NCBI GenBank assembly: GCA_012519645.1
Contig: JAAYPU010000099.1
Coordinates: 1 to 8,481, forward strand
DNA: 8,481 nucleotides
Source of the DNA: Clostridiales bacterium
GTDB lineage: Bacteria > Bacillota > Clostridia > Peptostreptococcales > JAAYPU01
Direction of reading: 5' to 3'
Shown one piece after another: positions 1-6,757 of this stretch (position 1 is the stretch's first letter; every line of letters starts with the position of its first letter). A program made the translations under genes and the position numbers. The notes beneath the pieces are model-generated. The model had not been told where the DNA came from. It worked only from the letters and a program-made list of their open reading frames with translations, and did not search any database.

Positions 1-36
1 ATTTCAAAAAACTATAAATTTTTTAAAAAAATATTG

Positions 37-42
37 TATAAT
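37..42 (+). promoter_or_regulatory. Probable -10 box of the M23 peptidase gene
   Basis: A perfect TATAAT lies about 40 bases before the chosen start codon, in an extremely AT-rich stretch (1-45) of the kind that strengthens promoters. No good -35 hexamer stands 16-18 bases upstream. The box falls inside the longest version of the reading frame (TTG at 34), so that version could not be translated from this promoter. Confidence 0.5.
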
Positions 43-71
43 GTTTTTGTGAAAAACAAAACCAATAACAT

Positions 72-77
72 GGGTGA
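72..77 (+). promoter_or_regulatory. Ribosome binding site that decides the M23 peptidase start
   Basis: GGGTGA lies 4 bases before ATG 82, a somewhat short spacing. Neither the in-frame ATG at 70 nor the TTG at 34 has a purine-rich site upstream, which favours 82. Confidence 0.5.
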
Positions 78-81
78 AGCA

Positions 82-1815
82 ATGGATAAAATAAAAAAGA
101 TTAATAATAAAATAACTGAATATATAGAAAACAGAAAAGAAGCCGAAGCTCACTTCCAAGAGTTAGAAGAATTGGTTAAAAGAAAAACTCAAGCGCATTA
201 TATTCATCAGGCGATGGAAGAAAAGCAGCATCGCAGATCAAGGAAGAAATCCGGGAAGGTAACGTTAAATAAATTACCTTTCTCAATTAACATATTTAAA
301 AATAAAAAGAAAGAAATCGTACATACAGTTATTCCCCCGAAAAAGATTAGATCAATAAAACTGCCATCCTTCAATTTTTCAAAAATTCATAACAGCATTA
401 AAAACATTAGAGCAAATAAACAATTTCAACCAAATGTTGAAAATTTACAAGGTAAATTAAAAAGAGAGCGAAAAGTAAGAATAAACAAAAAAGTTGCATT
501 TGGCAGTGCAGCCTTTTTATTGATTATTGCGGTTTCCTTTGTTTATATGCTTGAGAGTATAACAGCTTATGAAGTAACCTTTAACGGAAATAATATCGGA
601 TTGGTAAAAAACCCGGAAAGCGTTATGGCGCTTATTGATGTGATAGATGAAAAGCTGGATGGCGAGTATGGTGCCGATATAATAATAAGCCGCGAAAACC
701 TTTCATTCACGCGAATAAGACGCTTTGGGATGGAGCTGTCGGAGGAAGCCGATATACTCAACCATTTTTCGTATTTATCCGGTTATGAAGCAAAAGCATA
801 TTCGGTGGATATTGATGGTGAACAGATAGCTGTATTTTCAAAAAAAGAAGAGGCAGAGAGATTTTTAGAAGAAATTAAAAGTGTTTATGTTCATGAAAAT
901 GAAAATACAAAGTACAATAAAGTCTATTTTCTTGAAAATGTAGCTATAAAAGAAACGGAAACAGATGTTACGTCCTTCAGCAATTATGAAGAGACCTTGA
1001 GATATGTCCTTAAAGGGACCAATGAAGAAAGGCTGTATAAAGTTCAGAAGGGAGAAAACTATTGGACTATTGCTGCGAAGCATAATATCAAGCCGGAAGA
1101 CCTGGAAGCAGCGAATCCCAATGTAAAACCCGAGAAGCTTCAAATAGGACAAGAAATCAGCCTTATTGTTCCAAAGCCTTTAGTGACTGTTGTGACAGTA
1201 GAAAACCAGACTTACCTTGAAAAGATACCTTTTGATATTACATATGAAAATACAGGTGCTCTTTTTAAAGGGGAAAACGAAATAAAGCTGAAGGGTAAAA
1301 ACGGACAAAAAGAAGTGCTGGCAGAAGTTGAAAAACAAAATGGAATTGAAGTATCCAGAATAGAGCTGGAATCGAAAGTAATAGAGAATCCGAAAACTCA
1401 AATTGTTTTGGTAGGGACAAAAGCATTGCCGCCTTTGATTGGGACAGGAACCTTTAATAATCCTACCAGGGGCACCCTTACTTCTAAATTCGGTACAAGA
1501 TGGGGAAGGATGCATTCAGGCATTGATATTGCAGGGCCTGTCGGAACAGCTATACGTGCTGCTGACGGAGGTGTTGTAACATATACAGGATGGAAAGGAA
1601 ATTATGGGCTGGCTGTGATAATAGATCATGGGCAAAATAAATCAACGCTTTACGCTCATAATAGCAAAATACTGGTTAAAGTAGGGGACAAAGTGTATCA
1701 GGGACAAAAAATAGCCGAGATGGGCAATACCGGAAACAGTACGGGACCTCATCTTCACTTTGAAGTACAAGTTAACGGAGTCGCAAAAAATCCATTGAAT
1801 TATGTAAGCTATTAA
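82..1815 (+). CDS. Membrane-anchored M23 family peptidoglycan endopeptidase with LysM and G5 domains
   Basis: This is a probable zinc endopeptidase that cuts peptide cross-links in peptidoglycan outside the cell. The protein has 577 residues from ATG 82. Residues 1-137 are a long, very basic region predicted to be cytoplasmic, with a coiled-coil-like start. One membrane helix follows at about 138-157. Two related modules (about 162-214 and 239-295), a LysM cell-wall-binding domain (about 319-363), a G5 domain (about 366-447) and a C-terminal M23/LytM domain make up the outer part. The M23 zinc ligands are all present: His478 and Asp482 in HSGID, His559 in HLHFE; His526 (YAH) and His557 complete the active site. 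The enzyme therefore looks active. A longer frame from TTG 34 exists but overlaps the likely -10 box and has no ribosome site. The gene stands alone, with its own promoter and terminator. Its exact role (elongation, division or sporulation) is not shown by the sequence. Confidence 0.9.
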   Translation: MDKIKKINNKITEYIENRKEAEAHFQELEELVKRKTQAHYIHQAMEEKQHRRSRKKSGKVTLNKLPFSINIFKNKKKEIVHTVIPPKKIRSIKLPSFNFSKIHNSIKNIRANKQFQPNVENLQGKLKRERKVRINKKVAFGSAAFLLIIAVSFVYMLESITAYEVTFNGNNIGLVKNPESVMALIDVIDEKLDGEYGADIIISRENLSFTRIRRFGMELSEEADILNHFSYLSGYEAKAYSVDIDGEQIAVFSKKEEAERFLEEIKSVYVHENENTKYNKVYFLENVAIKETETDVTSFSNYEETLRYVLKGTNEERLYKVQKGENYWTIAAKHNIKPEDLEAANPNVKPEKLQIGQEISLIVPKPLVTVVTVENQTYLEKIPFDITYENTGALFKGENEIKLKGKNGQKEVLAEVEKQNGIEVSRIELESKVIENPKTQIVLVGTKALPPLIGTGTFNNPTRGTLTSKFGTRWGRMHSGIDIAGPVGTAIRAADGGVVTYTGWKGNYGLAVIIDHGQNKSTLYAHNSKILVKVGDKVYQGQKIAEMGNTGNSTGPHLHFEVQVNGVAKNPLNYVSY

Positions 1816-1843
1816 AGCAGAATATTATCTTTTTAAAAATATC

Positions 1844-1876
1844 AGAGGAGCCTCAGGGCTCCTCTTTTTTATATTT
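1844..1876 (+). terminator. Rho-independent terminator of the M23 gene, possibly bidirectional
   Basis: A perfect 8-bp stem, GAGGAGCC/GGCTCCTC, with a TCAG loop and one more A-T pair at the base, is followed by six T. On the other strand the same hairpin is followed by TGATATTTTT, a weaker T tract. It lies between the stop codons of the converging M23 and subtilase genes, so it probably serves both. Confidence 0.9.
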
Positions 1877-1891
1877 AGCAATATTTTATTT

Positions 1892-3190
1892 TTATAAAAG
1901 TAAAAAAATCAAAAACAGCAGATTCATATCGTCGGAATGGAATGGCAGATCGGAACGGGAGGAAGAATTATTTGCAGGAATAGGCTTTTGTCTGTATTCC
2001 ATATTTTTCTCTTTTATATCTAACATGTTTACGATATTTGCCACCCCAAAACCTTGCGCGACCCGAGATTCTCCCCTTATAGGAATGGCTGTGGTCTGCA
2101 CTATTCTTTTTGCTCTGTCAGGAGATAATGCTTCTCCGTTTTTATCATATAATAATGCTATGGCACCGCTGACAAAAGGAGTTGCCATGGAAGTACCTGA
2201 GTGTGAAATATATCCGGACAGATTAGAATTAGAAAGAGATACTATATCTACTCCCGGGGCAAGAACATCCGGCTTTATTCTTCCTGAGGGGGTAGGACCT
2301 CTGCTTGAAAAATCAGCCACAAAGATATCTTCATATGAAGTTGTTCTATTATCATCTATAGCTCCAACCGTAATAACATTCGGGTGAATACCGGGTGAGT
2401 TTATTGTTCGCCTGTTAGGTCCGCTGTTTCCGGCTGCAGCTACAACGCAGATCCCATGATTAACTGCTGAAGCCGCCCCTTTCGCCAAAGGGTCCTCGTG
2501 GTAAGAAACATCGGCAGGTGTACCAAGTGACAGGTTTAATACTTTTATATTATATTCATCTTTATTGTCTATTACCCATTGTATTCCTGCTAAAATATCG
2601 GAGGTTGAACCACCTCCTGATTCATCCAAAGCTTTGACGGCAATGATATTGGCTTCAGGCGCTACGCCTCTGTATTTAGATAAAGAAAAGCCATTACCTG
2701 CCGCAATACCTGCGACATGTGTTCCATGGCCGTCATCATCATAAGGGTTTGATTTGTTATTTATGAAATCCTTAAATGCTACGATCCTGTTTACAGGTCT
2801 TACTAAATCATTATGGGGAGCTACACCAGTATCAATGATAGCTATTCCTATGTTCTTGCCTGTATATCCAAAATCGTTCACCTCTTTAGCACCGATGAAG
2901 GTACCGGCAATGTCAACAGTTTTAAAAACCTTTGTATCATCATCAATAAACTTAATCATACTATGGGATGCGATATGATCTAAGCTGTCTGAAGGAATTT
3001 CTGCAGCGACAGCGTTTATACAAGGAAGCTCATATTTTATCCGGCCATTTTTTTCTAATACGCATTCTTTGATTTCATCAATAGTTTTATTGGAATATAT
3101 AATAACAGACAGTGTTTGTTTAGTCCCTGCAGAGACACGTGCCATTACCATAGGGTGTACATGTTTCAATCTTACTTTTTTCGTATTCAC
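1892..3190 (-). CDS. S8 family (subtilisin-like) serine protease, AprX-like, without signal peptide
   Basis: This is a subtilase with an intact catalytic apparatus. Numbered from GTG 3190 (432 residues), these are Asp120 in IIDTGV, His155 in GHGTHVAG, oxyanion Asn255 in AAAGNSGP and Ser334 in SGTSMATP. Residues about 25-88 resemble an I9-type inhibitory propeptide that chaperones and then blocks the protease. There is no signal peptide at the N-terminus. Length and layout recall Bacillus AprX, an intracellular subtilase, so a cytoplasmic or non-classically exported enzyme is likely. The C-terminus is odd: a Ser/Asp/Asn-rich linker and then an 11-residue hydrophobic end, MNLLFLIFLLL. The start was set by the ribosome site; GTG 3199 lies directly on it and cannot be used. 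The gene is divergent from the metalloprotease-walRK operon. Its substrate is unknown. Confidence 0.88.
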   Translation of the reverse strand: MNTKKVRLKHVHPMVMARVSAGTKQTLSVIIYSNKTIDEIKECVLEKNGRIKYELPCINAVAAEIPSDSLDHIASHSMIKFIDDDTKVFKTVDIAGTFIGAKEVNDFGYTGKNIGIAIIDTGVAPHNDLVRPVNRIVAFKDFINNKSNPYDDDGHGTHVAGIAAGNGFSLSKYRGVAPEANIIAVKALDESGGGSTSDILAGIQWVIDNKDEYNIKVLNLSLGTPADVSYHEDPLAKGAASAVNHGICVVAAAGNSGPNRRTINSPGIHPNVITVGAIDDNRTTSYEDIFVADFSSRGPTPSGRIKPDVLAPGVDIVSLSNSNLSGYISHSGTSMATPFVSGAIALLYDKNGEALSPDRAKRIVQTTAIPIRGESRVAQGFGVANIVNMLDIKEKNMEYRQKPIPANNSSSRSDLPFHSDDMNLLFLIFLLL

Positions 3191-3198
3191 AGTGATCA

Positions 3199-3202
3199 CT
3201 CC
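3199..3202 (-). promoter_or_regulatory. Ribosome binding site that decides the subtilase start
   Basis: On the minus strand GGAG stands 8 bases before GTG 3190, an ideal distance. It overlaps the upstream in-frame GTG at 3199, which rules that codon out as the start. Confidence 0.7.
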
Positions 3203-3219
3203 AAAACTTTATTCAATTC

Positions 3220-3249
3220 ATAATATGTTTAAAAAGAAGGGAGTGTTAA
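3220..3249 (-). promoter_or_regulatory. Probable sigma-A promoter of the subtilase gene
   Basis: Read on the minus strand, TTAACA (3249-3244) and TATTAT (3225-3220) are separated by 18 bases. Each matches the vegetative consensus at five of six positions. Transcription would begin near 3213, leaving a short leader of about 20 bases. Confidence 0.55.
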
Positions 3250-3258
3250 AGGGAGAAA

Positions 3259-3271
3259 GCAGTAGTACTGC
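3259..3271. repeat. 13-base inverted repeat between divergent promoters, candidate operator
   Basis: GCAGTA-G-TACTGC is a perfect 6-bp dyad around one central base. It lies between the -35 boxes of the leftward subtilase promoter (3244-3249) and the rightward metalloprotease-walRK promoter (3284-3289), 9 and 12 bases from them. This is where a shared activator or repressor could bind. It has no T tract and is too short and too far upstream to be a terminator. Confidence 0.4.
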
Positions 3272-3283
3272 CATAAAGTGTAT

Positions 3284-3312
3284 GTTACAAAACCAAGACA
3301 AAATGTTATAAT
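3284..3312 (+). promoter_or_regulatory. Probable promoter of the metalloprotease-walR-walK operon
   Basis: GTTACA (3284-3289) is followed after 17 bases by a perfect TATAAT (3307-3312). The -10 is preceded by TGT, which makes it an extended -10 (TGnTATAAT). This is a strong vegetative promoter pattern. Transcription would start near 3319, about 44 bases before the GTG start. Confidence 0.7.
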
Positions 3313-3347
3313 GCCTAAGTAAGACTTTAAATTATATAGACTTAATA

Positions 3348-3354
3348 GGGGGAG
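3348..3354 (+). promoter_or_regulatory. Ribosome binding site that decides the metalloprotease start
   Basis: GGGGGAG ends 8 bases before GTG 3363. The upstream in-frame GTG at 3354 overlaps the site itself and so cannot be the start. Confidence 0.7.
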
Positions 3355-3362
3355 TGACTAGA

Positions 3363-4118
3363 GTGAAAAGAAAAGGGATTATATTTGCCGTCGCATTGTT
3401 ATTATTATTAGTTTTTATTTTTTCTTCAGGAATAAAAACTGCGGCAAACCTATTGCTTGCGAATATTCAAAAACAGTACTTCCTTTTAGCTTCCAAGGAT
3501 ATGAATACATTAGAAACAGAGAATTTTATAATCAGATATGAAGACAGTACGGAAAATGCGAATATGACAGCAGCAATTGCCGAAAAATATTATGGTTTGT
3601 TAAGTCAAGAATTTGATTTTCATTCGGAAAAGAAAATACCGATCATTGTATATAACGATATTCAAAAAATGAAAAAAACTGCTTTTATGAAAACAGACGG
3701 AATACCTATGGGTTTGTATGTTGGAAAGACTGTTCAGGTTTTATCCCCGGACATATGGATACCATCGGACAAAAACAAGGCCCAAATATATGAAAAAAGA
3801 GGACCCATTATTCATGAATTGACGCATTATATAGTTGATGAAATAACCGGAGGAAACCATGATAAATGGTTTTTTGAAGGGATATCATTATATATGGAAT
3901 ACCAATATACGGGATATGTCATCGGAAATAAATCAAAGGACAAAGAGCTATATACCTTAGCGGAGCTGGAAAATAGTTTCTCAGAATTAAATCAAATCAA
4001 AGCATATTATTCTTCTTTCATGTATATAAAAAGCCTGGTTGAAGAAAAGGATTTTGAATATTTGAAGAATGTGTTACAATATTTTAAAGATAATGAAAAT
4101 ACCAAAATTTTCATTTAG
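3363..4118 (+). CDS. Membrane-anchored or secreted HExxH metalloprotease-like protein (peptidase MA-like), role unknown
   Basis: I do not recognise a named gene. The 251-residue protein begins with MKRK and a hydrophobic segment (about residues 5-22), a signal anchor or signal peptide without a lipobox, so the rest should lie outside the membrane. A zinc-protease motif, HELTH (His151, Glu152, His155), is followed by WFFEG with Glu172 as the likely third zinc ligand. That pattern is typical of gluzincins and of the peptidase MA-like families. The segment before it (about residues 47-100) looks like the usual beta-rich half of such domains. The protein is short for a gluzincin, and the C-terminal helical part is small. 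It is the first gene of an operon: walR starts 15 bases after its stop. Co-transcription suggests a role in envelope sensing or cell-wall protein turnover, but this is inference. Catalytic activity is likely from the motif but unproven. Confidence 0.8.
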   Translation: MKRKGIIFAVALLLLLVFIFSSGIKTAANLLLANIQKQYFLLASKDMNTLETENFIIRYEDSTENANMTAAIAEKYYGLLSQEFDFHSEKKIPIIVYNDIQKMKKTAFMKTDGIPMGLYVGKTVQVLSPDIWIPSDKNKAQIYEKRGPIIHELTHYIVDEITGGNHDKWFFEGISLYMEYQYTGYVIGNKSKDKELYTLAELENSFSELNQIKAYYSSFMYIKSLVEEKDFEYLKNVLQYFKDNENTKIFI

Positions 4119-4133
4119 TATAGGAGTGTAAAT

Positions 4134-4832
4134 ATGAATCAAAAGAAAATTCTTGTGATTGAAGATGAAAAAACCATATCTGATATCGTAAAGTTTAATT
4201 TGACAAAGGAAGGATATATTGTAGATACTGCATTTGATGGTGAGGAAGGGCTTCAAAAGACTTATAGTATGAACCCGGATTTAATATTATTAGATATAAT
4301 GCTTCCAAAGCTTGATGGTTTTCAAGTATGCAAGAAGATCAGAGAATCTTTGAATACCCCGGTTATTATGCTGACTGCAAAGGAAGAGGAAGTAGACAAA
4401 GTGCTCGGTTTAGAATTGGGGGCAGATGACTATATTACAAAACCTTTTGGTATGAGAGAATTGATTGCCAGAGTTAAAGCAAATATGAGAAGAATCGATT
4501 TATCAAATCAGCATGAAAGCACTAACGGTAAAATATTAGATTTTGGTATTCTTACAATAGATTTAAATAGATATGAAGTTAAAAAACATGATACAGTAAT
4601 AGAATTAACATTGAGAGAATTCGAACTGTTAAAATATCTTGCGGAACAGGAAAGCCAGGTTTTTTCCAGAGAACAGCTGTTGGAAGAGGTATGGGGATAC
4701 GAGTATTACGGAGACATCCGTACGGTAGATGTTACTGTAAGAAGATTACGTGAAAAAATAGAGGATAATTCCAGTGAACCTCAATATATTATGACAAAAA
4801 GAGGGATAGGGTATTATTTCAGGAGGCCTTAA
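4134..4832 (+). CDS. walR: WalR-type response regulator (OmpR/PhoB family)
   Basis: This DNA-binding regulator is phosphorylated by the adjacent kinase and, in known Firmicutes, controls cell-wall hydrolase genes. It has 232 residues, the usual length. The receiver domain (about 4-120) keeps the acidic pair Glu10/Asp11, the phosphorylated Asp54 in LLDIMLP, Thr81 and Lys103 in TKPF. A winged-helix domain (about 133-230) contains WGYEYYGDIRTVDVTVRRLR, close to what I recall of Bacillus WalR (YycF). GGAGTG lies 8 bases before the ATG. The gene is in an operon after the metalloprotease and 3 bases before walK. A PhoP-type regulator is the main alternative, but the recognition-helix segment and the partner kinase favour WalR. 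Confidence 0.88.
   Translation: MNQKKILVIEDEKTISDIVKFNLTKEGYIVDTAFDGEEGLQKTYSMNPDLILLDIMLPKLDGFQVCKKIRESLNTPVIMLTAKEEEVDKVLGLELGADDYITKPFGMRELIARVKANMRRIDLSNQHESTNGKILDFGILTIDLNRYEVKKHDTVIELTLREFELLKYLAEQESQVFSREQLLEEVWGYEYYGDIRTVDVTVRRLREKIEDNSSEPQYIMTKRGIGYYFRRP
4821..4826 (+). promoter_or_regulatory. walK ribosome binding site inside the end of walR
   Basis: A perfect AGGAGG lies within the last codons of walR, 9 bases before the walK ATG at 4836. It supports that start over ATG 4851 and suggests translational coupling of regulator and kinase. Confidence 0.75.
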
Positions 4833-4835
4833 AGT

Positions 4836-6650
4836 ATGTTGGGGATTAAAATGTGGAAAAGCATCCGCTGGAAATTCATTTTCATATATTTCCTGCTTGT
4901 ATTTATAGCAATGATAATAGTAGGGGTTTTTATACTTCAGCAATTGGAAAACTATTATCTGGATGAAGTAAGTGATAATTTAGAGCACATTAAAGATAGT
5001 ATGTCAAGTACTCTTAATAACTACGAGGATATTTCCGCCAATAAAAACGAAATTCAGAGCAATATAAAGGCATATACTCAAAGCCTTGAAGAAGAAATAT
5101 TTATTATTGTAAAAGATCTTTATACTATTGTTGCATCGAATAACGAAATATTGATTAATAGAAATGCTTCTGAAGTATTGGATATCGACTTGCTTTTAGA
5201 AGGCTTCATGGGCAAGGAAGCAGAGAAAGATATTATAAATGGGGATGTACGTCCAACTAAAAATATGGTTTTTCCTATTACCAACAGTGAAGGTGAAATC
5301 ACAGGACTTCTTTACTTAAGGGCGGATTTGAGCAGTATATATCAAACGATAGACAAATCAAAATATATATTTTTAAGAGCCACGGTCCTTGCTTTATTTG
5401 TGACAGTACTGCTCGGTTTTCTTATTGCTCGGAGCATTACCGTGCCAATTAATGACGTAACTGAAAAAGCGGAAAAAATGGCTCAAGGAGATTTTAACCA
5501 GCGAGTCAGTGTAAAGTCAGATGATGAGATTGGCAGACTTGCCGAGATGTTTAACTTTCTCAGAGATAAATTGGACTATTCTTTGTCTGAAATATCCAAT
5601 GAAAAAAGCAAATTGGAAACCATTTTAAAATATATGGCTGACGGTTTGATTGCTGTGGACAGAAATAATAATATTATTCATGCTAATTCCTCGGCCAAGC
5701 TGATATTCAGAACTAATGATGATGAAATTACGTTCAAATCATATGATGAAATTGTCGGAAAATATAATGAAGAACTTCTTTTTTCAAAAATTACAAGCTC
5801 GGAAAACTGGGAAGGGCAGGTAAATTTTGAATATCAAGGCTCTATTTATCTTGCGCGATATGCACCGTATAAAGATGAAAACGGAAACAATATCGGTATT
5901 GTAATGATCATTCAAGACATTACAAAACGTCAAAAAATTGAAAACATGCAGCGTGAATTTGTTGCGAATGTGTCTCATGAGTTAAAGACTCCTTTAACCA
6001 GCATTAAAAGCTATACGGAAACCTTGCTTGACGGGACAATTTATGATACAGAAACGGCTAAACAGTTTTTAACAGTTGTAGAAAGTGAATCTGACAGGAT
6101 GAGCCGTTTGGTCACGGACCTGCTGCAGCTTTCCAGATTGGAATATAACCGTGAAAAATGGAATAAGGTTGAAAGCAATCTGGTGCAAATAGTTAGGAGT
6201 GCTATTAATAAAATACAAATAAATGCCGTTAATAAAAATCAGCATCTTAATTATTTTGACAGAAAAGAAGAAATAAAAGTTTATGTAGATAAAGACAGGA
6301 TAGAACAGGTTATCCTTAACATTATCAGTAATGCTATAAAATATACACATGAAAACGGACGTATAGATATAGATATTATCAAGACCAATAAAGATGCCAG
6401 AATTGTGGTAAAGGATAACGGTATGGGTATTCCGGAAAAAGATATACCCAGATTATTTGAAAGGTTTTATAGAGTAGATAAGGCGAGATCCCGTGCATTG
6501 GGAGGAACGGGGCTTGGTCTTTCAATAGCGAAAGAAATAATCAAAGAGCATGAAGGCGATATAATAATTACCAGCCAGGAAGGAAAGGGAACAGAAGTAC
6601 AAATTGTTATCCCCCTTATGGAAGAGATAAAAGAGAAAAAAGAAGAGTAA
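4836..6650 (+). CDS. walK: WalK-type sensor histidine kinase
   Basis: This membrane kinase phosphorylates the adjacent WalR. It has 604 residues, near the Bacillus WalK length. In order: TM1 (about 13-34), an extracellular sensor region of about 140 residues, TM2 (about 178-199), HAMP (about 200-252), a cytoplasmic PAS domain (about 258-365), HisKA (about 371-437) with the phosphorylated His381 in FVANVSHELKTPLTS, and a HATPase_c domain (about 480-595). The ATPase shows the N box (Asn499 in NIISNAIKY), the G1 box DNGMGIP, the F box FERFYRV and the G2 box GGTGLGLS. All kinase motifs are intact. The two-TM, HAMP, PAS arrangement is that of WalK rather than the short intramembrane-sensing kinases. 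No walH or walI follows; a terminator comes at once. The extracellular ligand cannot be read from the sequence. Confidence 0.88.
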   Translation: MLGIKMWKSIRWKFIFIYFLLVFIAMIIVGVFILQQLENYYLDEVSDNLEHIKDSMSSTLNNYEDISANKNEIQSNIKAYTQSLEEEIFIIVKDLYTIVASNNEILINRNASEVLDIDLLLEGFMGKEAEKDIINGDVRPTKNMVFPITNSEGEITGLLYLRADLSSIYQTIDKSKYIFLRATVLALFVTVLLGFLIARSITVPINDVTEKAEKMAQGDFNQRVSVKSDDEIGRLAEMFNFLRDKLDYSLSEISNEKSKLETILKYMADGLIAVDRNNNIIHANSSAKLIFRTNDDEITFKSYDEIVGKYNEELLFSKITSSENWEGQVNFEYQGSIYLARYAPYKDENGNNIGIVMIIQDITKRQKIENMQREFVANVSHELKTPLTSIKSYTETLLDGTIYDTETAKQFLTVVESESDRMSRLVTDLLQLSRLEYNREKWNKVESNLVQIVRSAINKIQINAVNKNQHLNYFDRKEEIKVYVDKDRIEQVILNIISNAIKYTHENGRIDIDIIKTNKDARIVVKDNGMGIPEKDIPRLFERFYRVDKARSRALGGTGLGLSIAKEIIKEHEGDIIITSQEGKGTEVQIVIPLMEEIKEKKEE

Positions 6651-6682
6651 AGATCATCTTAACAGATGGTCTTTTTTATTTT
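6649..6682 (+). terminator. Rho-independent terminator after walK
   Basis: A hairpin of 11 bp including one G-T pair (AAAGATCATCT/AGATGGTCTTT) with a TAAC loop runs into a tract of six T (6672-6677) and then ATTTT. It begins within the walK stop codon and closes the walRK transcript. Confidence 0.85.
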
Positions 6683-6697
6683 GGAGAATGCGAGGAT

Positions 6698-6726
6698 TCA
6701 TATTCTTAGAGCATGTAACATAAACA
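6698..6726 (+). promoter_or_regulatory. Candidate sigma-E sporulation promoter of yabPQ
   Basis: TCATATT (6698-6704) resembles the sigma-E -35 element, and CATAAACA (6719-6726) resembles its -10 (CATACAnT). Exactly 16 bases lie between the ATA of the first and the CATA of the second, the spacing known for Bacillus sigma-E. The -10 deviates from consensus at two positions. Bacillus yabP and yabQ are sporulation genes, which fits. The site lies just after the walK terminator. Confidence 0.5.
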
Positions 6727-6757
6727 TGAAGTAGGAAAATGAAAGGGAGGATAGCAA

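Noticed and set aside
567..1515. Minus-strand open frames of 64-111 codons under the M23 gene
   Set aside because: They lie opposite a gene with clear domains, have no recognisable motifs or ribosome sites, and are Cys/Phe/Ile-rich as expected for antisense of AT-rich coding DNA.
2025..2978. Plus-strand open frames opposite the subtilase gene
   Set aside because: All four catalytic motifs of the subtilase are on the minus strand; the opposing frames show no family features.
3191..3199. GTG 3199 as start of the subtilase (435 residues)
   Set aside because: The GGAG site overlaps this codon; GTG 3190 has an ideal 8-base spacing.
3244..3309. WalR binding site (two TGT(A/T)A(A/T/C) half-sites 5 bases apart) upstream of the operon
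   Set aside because: Single half-site matches occur at 3244, 3283 and 3304, but none pairs with a second at the required distance.
3069..3311. Plus-strand 80-codon frame running from the subtilase 5' end into the intergenic region
   Set aside because: Most of it is antisense to the subtilase start, it has no ribosome site, and it runs through both promoters and the palindrome.
3354..3362. GTG 3354 as start of the metalloprotease gene (254 residues)
   Set aside because: It overlaps the GGGGGAG ribosome site, which is correctly placed for GTG 3363.
6712..6728. CATGT/ACATG dyad overlapping the yabP -10 region as an operator
   Set aside because: A 5-bp dyad with a 7-base gap is expected by chance and does not match a sporulation regulator site that I know.
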